DNA of 64,000 nucleotides from positions 4,464,001 to 4,528,000 of the forward strand of contig NZ_CP038438.1 of NCBI RefSeq assembly GCF_004683905.1, written 5' to 3'. The DNA comes from Pseudomonas fluorescens. GTDB taxonomy: Bacteria > Pseudomonadota > Gammaproteobacteria > Pseudomonadales > Pseudomonadaceae. This document shows, one piece after another, positions 42,014-50,394 of the stretch. A model generated the notes under the pieces. The model was not told where the DNA came from. It saw only the letters and a list, made by a program, of their open reading frames with translations, and searched no databases. Each line of letters starts with the position of its first letter. The first letter of the stretch is position 1. The position numbers and the translations under genes are program-made.

Positions 42014-42090
42014 TGGTGCACTCGACAGGATTCGAACCTGTGACCGCTCGGTTCGTAGCCGAGTACTCTATCCAGCTGAGCTACGAGTGC
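42014..42090 (-). tRNA. tRNA-Arg(ACG), copy 1 of 3
   Basis: First of the three identical copies in the direction of transcription, 107 bases downstream of tRNA-Ser(GCT). Confidence 0.97.
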
Positions 42091-42197
42091 ATTTGTTGCG
42101 CCGCATTATAGCCCGTCTAATCTCTATTCCAACCACTTTTTCTAATAAATTCAAGAACTTACAGAAAAAGCCAGATTACAACGTACTAAGCAAATAA

Positions 42198-42290
42198 TGG
42201 CGGAGAACGGGGGATTCGAACCCCCGACACCCTTTTGAGGTGTACTCCCTTAGCAGGGGAGCGCCTTCGGCCACTCGGCCAGCTCTCCGC
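42198..42290 (-). tRNA. tRNA-Ser(GCT)
   Basis: A 93-base class II tRNA with a long variable arm and encoded CCA; acceptor GCGGAGA/TCTCCGC, anticodon loop CTGCTAA (GCT). The tRNA-Ser plus tRNA-Arg cluster after rsmA matches the P. aeruginosa order. Confidence 0.97.
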
Positions 42291-42350
42291 AACACGGGGC
42301 GTATATTAACCACCTTCTTCCCCGTTTGCAAACATAAAAATCGATAAAAA

Positions 42351-42539
42351 TTAATGGCTTGGTTCTTCGTCCTTCTCTTTCTTTATACGCAGGTAAATTT
42401 CCTCACGGTGCACGGCAACCTCTTTCGGGGCGTTGACGCCGATGCGCACTTGATTTCCTTTGACGCCGAGCACGGTCACGGTGATTTCGCCATCACCGAT
42501 AATCAGGCTTTCTGCGCACCGACGAGTCAGAATCAGCAT
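42351..42539 (-). CDS. rsmA: Carbon storage regulator RsmA/CsrA
   Basis: A 62-residue RNA-binding protein: MLILTRRCAESLIIGDGEI, VKGNQVRIGV and the APKEVAVHREEIYLRI segment form the five-stranded dimer that binds GGA-containing hairpins at ribosome sites. It represses secondary metabolism and biofilm genes and is titrated by RsmY/RsmZ-type RNAs. The ATG at 42539 follows GAGGAGAAA; a start six codons earlier is rejected. It sits downstream of lysC, with a terminator between. Confidence 0.97.
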   Translation of the reverse strand: MLILTRRCAESLIIGDGEITVTVLGVKGNQVRIGVNAPKEVAVHREEIYLRIKKEKDEEPSH

Positions 42540-42680
42540 ACCTTTCTCCTCACGCATTTCATTTCAGGGACAACAGTCTGCAAAAAAAAGGCACCCGACC
42601 TACAACCGGAGCGATCGTAGCCCTACATGCCTGAGTATTGACCAGCGCGAGCAAAAGAACAGTTCAGGGCTCGCGCCATT

Positions 42681-42714
42681 CAAAAAATAAAGGGCGCGGT
42701 CAGACCGCGCCCTT
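42681..42714 (-). terminator. Rho-independent terminator of lysC
   Basis: AAGGGCGCGGT-CTG-ACCGCGCCCTT followed on the minus strand by TATTTTTTG, 13 bases after the lysC stop. Confidence 0.95.
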
Positions 42715-42726
42715 CAGGTGAACGGA

Positions 42727-43968
42727 TTACTCGCCCTGACGGGCCGGCGCGTCCAGTTCGAAAGCCGTGTGCAGGGCGCGCACGGCCAGTTCCAGGTACT
42801 TCTCTTCGATCACCACGGAAACCTTGATTTCCGACGTCGAGATCATCTGGATGTTGATGCTTTCCTTGGCCAGGGATTCGAACATGCGGCTGGCCACGCC
42901 TGCGTGGGAACGCATGCCGACGCCGACGATCGAGACCTTGGCAATCTTGGTGTCGCCCACCACTTCCCGGGCACCGATCTCGCGAGCGGTGTTTTCCAGC
43001 ACGGTCTGTGCGGCCTGGTAGTCGTTGCGGTGCACGGTGAAGGTGAAGTCGGTGGTGTTATCGTGCGCAACGTTCTGCACGATCATGTCGACTTCGATGT
43101 TCGCGGCACTGATCGGGCCGAGAATCTTGAACGCCACGCCCGGGGTGTCTGGCACGCCACGGATGGTCAGCTTGGCTTCATCGCGGTTGAAAGCGATGCC
43201 GGAAATGATCGGCTGTTCCATGGTTTCCTCTTCATCAATAGTAATGAGGGTGCCCGGACCCTCCTTGAAGCTGTGCAGTACGCGCAGCGGAACGTTGTAC
43301 TTGCCGGCGAATTCCACCGCACGGATCTGCAGCACCTTGGAACCGAGGCTGGCCATTTCCAGCATCTCTTCGAAGGTGATCTTGTCCAGACGCTGAGCGA
43401 CCGGCACCACACGCGGGTCAGTGGTGTAGACACCATCGACGTCGGTGTAGATCTGGCACTCGTCAGCCTTCAAGGCAGCCGCCAGTGCCACGCCTGTGGT
43501 GTCGGAACCGCCACGGCCGAGGGTGGTAATGTTGCCGTGCTCGTCGACGCCCTGGAAACCGGCGACAACCACCACGCGACCTGCTTTCAGATCACCGCGA
43601 ATCTTCTGGTCATCAATCTGCAAGATACGCGCTTTATTGTGCGCACTGTCCGTCAGGATCCGCACCTGATTACCGGTGTACGACACCGCCGGCACACCGC
43701 GCTTGATCAGCGCCATGGCCAACAGGGCAATCGTCACCTGCTCACCGGTGGAAACGATCACGTCCAGTTCACGCGGAACCGGTTGCACGTCGCCACTGAT
43801 TTGCTTGGCCAGATCGATCAGACGGTTGGTTTCGCCGCTCATTGCAGACAGCACAACCACCAGGTCATCGCCGGCATCGCGGAATTTCTTAACCTTGTCG
43901 GCGACCTGCTCGATTCTCTCGACAGTGCCGACCGAGGTGCCTCCAAATTTCTGTACGATCAAAGCCAT
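42727..43968 (-). CDS. lysC: Aspartate kinase LysC
   Basis: A 413-residue aspartokinase. The N-terminal kinase domain starts with the family motif VQKFGGTSVG and contains FQGVDEHGNITTLGRGGSD-type substrate residues; two ACT domains follow (about 265-340 and 345-410) for feedback control by lysine and threonine. It makes aspartyl phosphate, first step to lysine, methionine and threonine. It follows alaS by 90 bases. The ATG at 43968 is preferred to an upstream one that lacks a ribosome site. Confidence 0.96.
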   Translation of the reverse strand: MALIVQKFGGTSVGTVERIEQVADKVKKFRDAGDDLVVVLSAMSGETNRLIDLAKQISGDVQPVPRELDVIVSTGEQVTIALLAMALIKRGVPAVSYTGNQVRILTDSAHNKARILQIDDQKIRGDLKAGRVVVVAGFQGVDEHGNITTLGRGGSDTTGVALAAALKADECQIYTDVDGVYTTDPRVVPVAQRLDKITFEEMLEMASLGSKVLQIRAVEFAGKYNVPLRVLHSFKEGPGTLITIDEEETMEQPIISGIAFNRDEAKLTIRGVPDTPGVAFKILGPISAANIEVDMIVQNVAHDNTTDFTFTVHRNDYQAAQTVLENTAREIGAREVVGDTKIAKVSIVGVGMRSHAGVASRMFESLAKESINIQMISTSEIKVSVVIEEKYLELAVRALHTAFELDAPARQGE

Positions 43969-44058
43969 TTCAAAGCCGCCTCTGCCCATGAAGGGCGCCC
44001 AATAATCACTCGAACAGCCGCCGGACCCGCCACTAGACTGCGGGCCCGACGGGCCGTC

Positions 44059-46677
44059 TTATAAACCCTGCTCGACGAATGGAACGGTCAGCGCCAGCGC
44101 GCCATCCAGTGCGCCGGCGTCAACACCGCCGCCCTGCGCCATGTCCGGACGACCACCGCCCTTCCCGCCCACTGCCACAGCAGCCTGTTTCATCAAATCA
44201 CCGGCTTTGAGTTGGCCAGTCAGGTCCTTGGTTACACCTGCAACCAGTACGACCTTTTCCTCATGGACACTGCCGAGCAGGATCACTGCGCGGCCGAGTT
44301 TGTTTTTCAGCTGATCGACCAGCGCCAGCAGCGCCTTGCCATCCTGACCATCCAGACGTGCGGCCAGAACCTTCACGCCCTTGACGTCGACTGCCGAGTT
44401 CGACAGATCGTCGCCCGCGGCGCTGGCAGCCTTGGCCTGCAACTGCTCGAGTTGCTTTTCCAGCGCGCGGTTGCGCTCCAGCACGGCCGACAGCTTGTCG
44501 ATCAGATTGTCGCGGCTGCCCTTGACCAGGTTGGCCGCTTCCTTGAGTTGTTCTTCTGCAGCGTTCAAGTAGGCCAGTGCCGCAGCACCGGTGACTGCCT
44601 CGATACGACGCACACCCGATGCCACACCGCCCTCGCTGATGATCTTCAGCAGGCCGATGTCGCCGGTACGGTTGGCGTGGATACCGCCACACAGCTCGAC
44701 GGAGAAATCGCCGCCCATGCTCAGCACGCGCACGTTGTCGCCGTACTTCTCGCCGAACAGCGCCATCGCGCCTTTCTGCTTGGCGGTTTCGATGTCGGTT
44801 TCTTCAGTTTCAACTGCGGAGTTCTTGCGGATCTCGGCGTTGACGATGTCTTCCAGCGCTTTGATCTGCTCCGGCTTGATCGCTTCAAAGTGGCTGAAGT
44901 CGAAGCGCAGACGCTGGCTATCCACCAACGAACCCTTCTGCTGAACGTGCTCGCCCAGTACCTGACGCAGCGCAGCGTGCAGCAAGTGGGTGGCCGAGTG
45001 GTTCAGCGAAGTCGCGTGACGCACCTCGGCATCGACATGGGTTTCCACTGGCGCGCCGATGGTCAGACTGCCGGAATCCAGAACACCGTGGTGCAAGAAT
45101 GCGCCGCCGGTCTTGGTGGTATCACGGACGTCGAAACGCGCGTTGCCCGCCTGGAGGAAACCGCAGTCGCCAATCTGGCCGCCGGACTCAGCGTAGAACG
45201 GCGTCTGGTTCAGCACGATCACCGCCTCTTCGCCTTCACTCAAGACGTCGACCGACTGGCCATCTTTATAGATAGCGACGATTTTTGCCGAACCGCTGGT
45301 GTCTTTGTAACCGGTGAACTCGGTGGCCACATCAACCTTGACCAGGGTGTTGTAGTCCAGACCGAACGAGCTGGCGGAACGCGCACGAACACGCTGGGCT
45401 TCCATTTCACGCTCGAAGCCGACTTCGTCGACGGTCAGGCCGCGCTCGCGAGCGATGTCGGCCGTCAGGTCCATCGGGAAACCGTAGGTGTCGTAGAGTT
45501 TGAACACCACGTCGCCCGGCACCACGGTGCCTTTGAGTTCCAGCAGATCCTGTTCGAGAATCTTCAAGCCGTGCTCCAGGGTCTTGGAGAACTGCTCTTC
45601 TTCGGCCTTCAGTACGCGCTCGATGTTGCTCTGCTGCTTCTTCAGTTCCGGGAAGGCTTCGCCCATCTCGGCGACCAGCGCAGCGACGATCTTGTAGAAG
45701 AAGCTGCCGGTAGCGCCCAGCTTGTTGCCGTGACGGCAGGCGCGACGAATGATCCGGCGCAGCACGTAGCCGCGGCCTTCGTTGGACGGCAGCACGCCGT
45801 CGGCGATCAGGAAACCGCACGAACGAATGTGGTCGGACACCACTTTCAGCGACGACTGATCGCCATTTTCGCAGCCGATCGCTTCGGCCGAGGCTTTGAG
45901 CAGGTTCTTGAACAGGTCGATGTCGTAGTTGGAATTGACGTGCTGCATCACCGCACTGATCCGCTCCAGGCCCATGCCGGTATCGACCGACGGTGCTGGC
46001 AACGGATGCAACACGCCATCGGCGGTGCGGTTGAACTGCATGAACACGTTGTTCCAGATCTCGATGTAACGGTCGCCGTCTTCTTCCGGCGAACCCGGTG
46101 GGCCGCCCCAGATGTGGTCGCCGTGATCGTAGAAAATCTCGGTGCACGGGCCGCACGGGCCGGTATCGCCCATGGTCCAGAAGTTGTCGGACGCGTACGG
46201 CGCACCTTTGTTGTCGCCGATGCGGATCATGCGCTCGACCGGCACACCGATCTCTTTGGTCCAGATGTCATACGCTTCGTCGTCGGAGGCGTAGACGGTG
46301 ACCCAGAGCTTTTCCTTCGGCAGTTTTAGAACGCCGGTCAGGAAGGTCCAGGCGAAGGTAATCGCGTCGTGCTTGAAATAGTCACCGAAGCTGAAGTTAC
46401 CGAGCATTTCGAAGAAGGTGTGGTGACGAGCGGTATAACCGACGTTTTCCAGGTCGCTGTTCTTGCCACCGGCACGCACGCACTTCTGGCTGCTGGTTGC
46501 GCGGGTGTACGCGCGCTTTTCCTGGCCCAGGAAGCAGTCCTTGAACTGGTTCATCCCCGCGTTGGTGAACAGCAGGGTTGGGTCGTTGCCCGGAATCAAA
46601 GAGCTGGAGGCTACACGGGTGTGGCCTTGCTCTTCGAAGAAGCGAAGGAAGGCTTCACGGATTTCTGCGCTTTTCAT
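44059..46677 (-). CDS. alaS: Alanine-tRNA ligase AlaS
   Basis: An 872-residue class II synthetase. The start MKSAEIREAFLRFFEEQGH begins the catalytic domain (motif 2 region GKNSDLENVGYTARHHTFFEML), followed by the tRNA-recognition region, an editing domain with the zinc motif HSATHLLH and CGGIH near residues 565-670, and the C-Ala domain (RPDMAQGGG near the end). It charges tRNA-Ala and clears Ser and Gly errors. The start at 46677 removes a spurious 22-codon extension. Confidence 0.97.
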   Translation of the reverse strand: MKSAEIREAFLRFFEEQGHTRVASSSLIPGNDPTLLFTNAGMNQFKDCFLGQEKRAYTRATSSQKCVRAGGKNSDLENVGYTARHHTFFEMLGNFSFGDYFKHDAITFAWTFLTGVLKLPKEKLWVTVYASDDEAYDIWTKEIGVPVERMIRIGDNKGAPYASDNFWTMGDTGPCGPCTEIFYDHGDHIWGGPPGSPEEDGDRYIEIWNNVFMQFNRTADGVLHPLPAPSVDTGMGLERISAVMQHVNSNYDIDLFKNLLKASAEAIGCENGDQSSLKVVSDHIRSCGFLIADGVLPSNEGRGYVLRRIIRRACRHGNKLGATGSFFYKIVAALVAEMGEAFPELKKQQSNIERVLKAEEEQFSKTLEHGLKILEQDLLELKGTVVPGDVVFKLYDTYGFPMDLTADIARERGLTVDEVGFEREMEAQRVRARSASSFGLDYNTLVKVDVATEFTGYKDTSGSAKIVAIYKDGQSVDVLSEGEEAVIVLNQTPFYAESGGQIGDCGFLQAGNARFDVRDTTKTGGAFLHHGVLDSGSLTIGAPVETHVDAEVRHATSLNHSATHLLHAALRQVLGEHVQQKGSLVDSQRLRFDFSHFEAIKPEQIKALEDIVNAEIRKNSAVETEETDIETAKQKGAMALFGEKYGDNVRVLSMGGDFSVELCGGIHANRTGDIGLLKIISEGGVASGVRRIEAVTGAAALAYLNAAEEQLKEAANLVKGSRDNLIDKLSAVLERNRALEKQLEQLQAKAASAAGDDLSNSAVDVKGVKVLAARLDGQDGKALLALVDQLKNKLGRAVILLGSVHEEKVVLVAGVTKDLTGQLKAGDLMKQAAVAVGGKGGGRPDMAQGGGVDAGALDGALALTVPFVEQGL

Positions 46678-46823
46678 TAGGTTCTTCCACGGAGGCTGCG
46701 GCCAAAGGCCTGTACGAAACGTCAACAGACGAAACGACGGCAAAGGGCCGCATTATATCGGCCCTTCGCGCGGGGTACAGCGTGTTTATACGATAGTAAC
46801 GGTCAATTGGACGGCTAACGCTG

Positions 46824-47828
46824 TCACTTGCGCGAAAACTCGACGAATGTCGCGATCACTTGCTCGATTTGCGAGCGACTGACGTCCATGTGCGTGACCA
46901 TGCGCAAGCGCGCGGCGGCGCTCAACTTGATCCCGCGTTCGGCGGCAAACGCCTTGAGCGCTTCGGCCTGATCGCCCATTTGCACGTAGACCATGTTGGT
47001 CTGCACCGGCTCTACGCTGAACCCGGCCTCGCGCAAGCCTTCGGCCAAGAACTGCGCGTTGGCATGGTCATCCACCAGGCGCTCGATATTGTGATCCAGC
47101 GCATACAGCCCCGCTGCCGCCAGCAACCCGGCCTGACGCATGCCACCGCCGACCATTTTGCGCAGGCGGCGGGCCTTGCCGATCAGCTGCTCAGTGCCAC
47201 ACAGCACCGAACCGACCGGCGCGCCGAGGCCTTTGGACAGGCACACCGACACCGAATCGAAATGTTGCGTGATCTCGCGGGCATCCACCCCAAGCTTGAC
47301 TGCCGCGTTGTACAGCCGCGCGCCGTCCAGATGCAGGGCCAGACCGTGCTCCTGGGTGAATTGGCGCGCGCGGGCCAGATACTCCAGCGGTAACACTTTG
47401 CCCTGCATGGTGTTTTCCAGCGCCAGCAGCCGGGTACGGGCGAAGTGGAAGTCATCCGGCTTGATCGCTGCCGCTACGTGAGCCAGATCCAGCGAACCGT
47501 CGGCCTGCACTTCCAGCGGCTGTGGCTGGATCGAACCGAGCACCGCCGCGCCACCGCCCTCGTACTTATAGGTGTGCGCCTGCTGGCCGACGACGTATTC
47601 GTCGCCACGTTCGCAATGCGCCATCAGGCCCAGCAGATTGCTCATGGTGCCGGTCGGCACGAACAGCGCGGCGGCGAACCCCAGGCGACTTGCCAGTTCC
47701 GCCTCCAGACGATTGACCGTCGGATCTTCGCCGTACACATCGTCACCGGTAGCCGCCGCCGTCATCGCGTCGAGCATGGCAGGAGTCGGTTGGGTGACGG
47801 TGTCGCTGCGAAGATCGATAACGCTCAT
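46824..47828 (-). CDS. ltaE: Low-specificity L-threonine aldolase LtaE
   Basis: A 334-residue PLP enzyme of the beta-eliminating lyase group. MSVIDLRSDTVTQPTPAML is the family start; FVPTGTMSNLLGLMAH holds the PLP phosphate site and SVCLSKGLGAPVGSV holds the Schiff-base lysine. It splits L-threonine or allo-threonine into glycine and acetaldehyde. It lies just upstream of alaS with a 146-base gap, so a joint operon is possible but not shown. Confidence 0.93.
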   Translation of the reverse strand: MSVIDLRSDTVTQPTPAMLDAMTAAATGDDVYGEDPTVNRLEAELASRLGFAAALFVPTGTMSNLLGLMAHCERGDEYVVGQQAHTYKYEGGGAAVLGSIQPQPLEVQADGSLDLAHVAAAIKPDDFHFARTRLLALENTMQGKVLPLEYLARARQFTQEHGLALHLDGARLYNAAVKLGVDAREITQHFDSVSVCLSKGLGAPVGSVLCGTEQLIGKARRLRKMVGGGMRQAGLLAAAGLYALDHNIERLVDDHANAQFLAEGLREAGFSVEPVQTNMVYVQMGDQAEALKAFAAERGIKLSAAARLRMVTHMDVSRSQIEQVIATFVEFSRK

Positions 47829-47951
47829 GAACCTGGCCTCTGGTCAGCAGGGGAAATCCCTTTTCGAAGGTGAATTACTGCGGTCATGGCGCCGATTAAT
47901 CAACCCTTGAGTGAGAAAAAGCACATTACTTATTGAAAGGACGCAACCCAA

Positions 47952-48055
47952 TGTGGGAGCGGGCTTGCTCGCGAAAGCGGTGTGTCAACCAATCAATTTG
48001 CTGACTGACACACCGCCTTCGTCGGAACGCCGCCCGGAGCAAGCCCGCTCCCACA
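47952..48055. repeat. REP doublet with a disrupted second copy
   Basis: The left half is a normal GGGAGCGGGCTTGCTCGCGA. The right half is interrupted: CGCCTTCG is followed by TCGGAACGCCGCCCGG before AGCAAGCCCGCTCCCACA, a small insertion within the REP. Confidence 0.8.
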
Positions 48056-48120
48056 GGTTCTGTGCAAGGCCTGAAATAATGTGATAAAAACGCTGCGCCG
48101 CCCGAGAAAGGGCGGCAAAA

Positions 48121-48288
48121 ACGTTCTCAGGGCGGGGTGCAATTCCCCACCGGCGGTAATTGCGCGCAATGCGCATAGCCCGCGAGCGCTTGGCGACGAA
48201 CACGGCTTTTGCTGTGATCGGCGGCAAGGTCAGCAGACCCGGTGTGATTCCGGGGCCGACGGTCATAGTCCGGATGAAGAGAGAACGG
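48121..48288 (+). promoter_or_regulatory. FMN riboswitch (RFN element)
   Basis: The conserved RFN blocks are present in order: GTTCTCAGGGCGGGGTGCAA, CCACCGGCGGTAAT, AGCCCGCGAGCG, GGTCAGCAGACCCGG, and the closing TCATAGTCCGGATGAAGAGA with GAGAAC pairing to the 5' GTTCTC. It senses FMN and controls the lumazine synthase gene downstream. Confidence 0.95.
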
Positions 48289-48361
48289 GATTGACACCAA
48301 AGGGCCGCCCGCGCGCTTGTGTGCTCGTGCGTACCCTTGAATCCCTTTCGATTCATAACGC

Positions 48362-48382
48362 CCTGTTTTTCACACAAACAGG
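48362..48382 (+). promoter_or_regulatory. Ribosome-site sequestering hairpin
   Basis: CCTGTTT-TTCACAC-AAACAGG covers the first bases of the AGGAG ribosome site (48380-48384) of the lumazine synthase gene. It is a likely expression platform for translational shut-off by FMN. Confidence 0.65.
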
Positions 48383-48391
48383 AGTCAGAAC

Positions 48392-48901
48392 ATGCAACCC
48401 ACCGCTATCGACAGCAAAAGCAAACACCCTCACGGCGAGCGCGTTGCGTTCATCCAGGCCTGCTGGCACAAGGAAATCGTCGACCAGAGCCGTAAAGGCT
48501 TCGTCGCCGAAATGCTGGTTCAGGGTTATCAGGAATCGGACATCGATTTCTTCGAAGTCGGCGGCGCCTTTGAAATGCCCCTGCACGCCAAGTTGCTGGC
48601 CAAGACCGGTCGTTATGCCGGCATCGTCGCGGCGGCTCTGGTCGTGGACGGCGGCATCTACCGTCACGAGTTCGTTGCCCAGTCAGTGGTCAGCGGCCTG
48701 ATGCAGGTGCAACTGGAAACCGAAGTACCGGTGTTCTCGGTGTCCCTGACCCCGCACCACTTCCATGCCGGTGAAGAACATCAGAAATTCTTCTTCGAGC
48801 ACTTTGTACACAAGGGTCAGGAAGCGGCGCGGACTTGCGCGGATACGCTGCAGAAGGTTCGTGCGCTGCGTCGCAGTGAGCCGCGTGCGGTCGCCGTCTG
48901 A
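48392..48901 (+). CDS. ribH2: 6,7-dimethyl-8-ribityllumazine synthase, type II
   Basis: A 169-residue lumazine synthase. VAFIQACWHKEIVDQS starts the fold, FFEVGGAFEMPLHAKLL holds the substrate-binding loop, and the proton-donor histidine lies in YRHEFVAQSVVSGLM. Divergence from the usual Pseudomonas RibH (EGRF start, HFDYV motif) and similarity to the Brucella/Rhizobium RibH2 branch point to the decameric type II enzyme. It condenses the butanone phosphate with the pyrimidine to form lumazine, the riboflavin precursor. It is a single gene under the FMN riboswitch. Confidence 0.88.
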   Translation: MQPTAIDSKSKHPHGERVAFIQACWHKEIVDQSRKGFVAEMLVQGYQESDIDFFEVGGAFEMPLHAKLLAKTGRYAGIVAAALVVDGGIYRHEFVAQSVVSGLMQVQLETEVPVFSVSLTPHHFHAGEEHQKFFFEHFVHKGQEAARTCADTLQKVRALRRSEPRAVAV

Positions 48902-48915
48902 TCACGAAACCAAAC

Positions 48916-49006
48916 CTGTAGGAGTGAGCCTGCTCGCGATAGCGGAGTATCAGTCGACCACGATGGCGACTGACACATTGCGATCGCGAGCAGGCTCACT
49001 CCTACA
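48916..49006. repeat. REP doublet, GTAGGAGTGAGCCTGCTCGCGA variant
   Basis: CTGTAGGAGTGAGCCTGCTC pairs with GAGCAGGCTCACTCCTACAT about 50 bases away. This variant differs from the GGGAGCGGGCTTGCTCGCGA family in its core. Confidence 0.88.
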
Positions 49007-49023
49007 TTGGATAGGTGTTGAAC

Positions 49024-50034
49024 TCAGGCGAGATGTTCGTCGGTGGCCGGCACGATCAGGATGCCCGCACGCAAGCCGTTCTTGACCTTGGGATTAGGGA
49101 AGATGATCCGCGCGCCCTCTTCCTCGATGACCCAGCGGGTATTGGCCAGATCTTCGGCCAGCACATAACCCACATCCAATTCAGAAAAGTTCTCGATGTC
49201 CGCTGGCAGGTTCAGGCGGAATGCATCGCTGTGCTTGATGATTTCCCGGGCGACGCTGAACAGCTGCAAACCATCCAATCCCTCTGCGGCCAGGTCCGGC
49301 TCATTGCCTTCGATGATCTGCTTCAGACGCGTTTCCAGACGTGAAACATCCACCCCTTCGTTCTGCCCGAACGGCCGCGCCTTGCCCAGTTCCAGGGTGA
49401 AAGCCTCGGCACCGAGCTTGTCGTAGGTGTAGGAACTGAACACGATCGACGGCTTGTTCTGCAGCAGTACCGCTTCCATCCCGGCGGCGCGCAGACGCGC
49501 CAGTTCGCGGCGCGAATGCTGGCGACCTTCTTTCCACGGGTACAGCGCGAACTGCTCGATCTTCGAACCACGAATCGCGGTGTGCAGGTCGTAGTGCAGG
49601 CGCTGCCGATCCGGCAGGCTGAAGAAGCTCGCCGCCAGCCGTTCCAGCTCGCAGGCGCGGATGGCTTCGGAACCGCTGGTTTGTTCATGCCGGCCGTTGA
49701 ACAGCCGATTGACGTCCTGCTCGACGAAGCGCTCGCCCTTGCGGATCGCTTCGGGGTTGCCGAACAGGAACAGAATGCGTGCACGCGGCTTCAGATCGCC
49801 GCGAGCGATGTCATGCAGCAGCCGATCGAGCAACTCGATCGGCGCTGTTTCATTGCCGTGGATACCTGCCGACAGCAGCAGGTCCAGGCCATTGTCACGC
49901 GCTTCGGGTGGCCGGACTTCCAGCGCACCCTCGCTCAACCAGCGCATGCGCACGCCTTCGACAGTCAGTTGAGTCTTCTCCGCCGGTTCGCGGCCGGCGA
50001 GGGTCAGTTCAAGCAGTTTGCCGAGGGCGAGCAT
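49024..50034 (-). CDS. astE: Succinylglutamate desuccinylase AstE
   Basis: A 336-residue zinc hydrolase of the AspA/AstE family. LLSAGIHGNETAPIELLD gives the zinc ligands His and Glu; the third histidine lies in LHYDLHTAIRGS. It is the last enzyme of the AST pathway, releasing succinate and glutamate. It is the last gene of the operon, 13 bases after the small gene before it. Confidence 0.95.
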   Translation of the reverse strand: MLALGKLLELTLAGREPAEKTQLTVEGVRMRWLSEGALEVRPPEARDNGLDLLLSAGIHGNETAPIELLDRLLHDIARGDLKPRARILFLFGNPEAIRKGERFVEQDVNRLFNGRHEQTSGSEAIRACELERLAASFFSLPDRQRLHYDLHTAIRGSKIEQFALYPWKEGRQHSRRELARLRAAGMEAVLLQNKPSIVFSSYTYDKLGAEAFTLELGKARPFGQNEGVDVSRLETRLKQIIEGNEPDLAAEGLDGLQLFSVAREIIKHSDAFRLNLPADIENFSELDVGYVLAEDLANTRWVIEEEGARIIFPNPKVKNGLRAGILIVPATDEHLA

Positions 50035-50046
50035 AGAGCGGTTTCC

Positions 50047-50337
50047 TTAGTGATCGTGGTTGCAATCCGGGCCGTGCACGTGGTCTTCGTCGTCGCCGAC
50101 TTCAGCCGGTTCCATTTCCAGTTGCAGACTTACCAGATTAGTTGCCAATGGGCGCAGCAGCAGGTTGGCGTACTCTTCGTCACCTTCCTCGACGTCCACG
50201 CCGATCAGCAGTTGGCCACGGCCGTCCTGCTGGATCCACAGCTCTTTGCCTTGCCACATGACCGCGACGCGGGTGCACGAGGTTTGCAGTTGCGTGCCGT
50301 CGGTGTCTTCAAGGATCAGCTGCAGGGAATCGCTCAT
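50047..50337 (-). CDS. Small His-tailed protein of the ast operon
   Basis: A 96-residue acidic protein with the C-terminal tail DDEDHVHGPDCNHDH, which should bind a metal ion. It corresponds in position to the hypothetical gene between aruB and aruE in P. aeruginosa (PA0900, from memory). The start MSDSLQL at 50337 is preferred over one eight codons upstream. Function is unknown; zinc delivery to AstE is a speculative idea from the context. Confidence 0.82.
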   Translation of the reverse strand: MSDSLQLILEDTDGTQLQTSCTRVAVMWQGKELWIQQDGRGQLLIGVDVEEGDEEYANLLLRPLATNLVSLQLEMEPAEVGDDEDHVHGPDCNHDH

Positions 50338-50394
50338 GTTTTTACTCTCTTGGGGAGACAAGCCGCGCGCCGTGTTCAGGCAACGCGCCGGCCA

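Noticed and set aside
41717..42090. Regularly spaced repeats that could suggest a CRISPR array
   Set aside because: The repeat units fold as complete tRNA-Arg genes with CCA; the spacers are alike, unlike CRISPR spacers.
44212..46329. A 705-codon open frame opposite alaS
   Set aside because: Antisense shadow of a highly conserved gene; composition (His, Gln, Asp-rich) is typical of reversed coding DNA.
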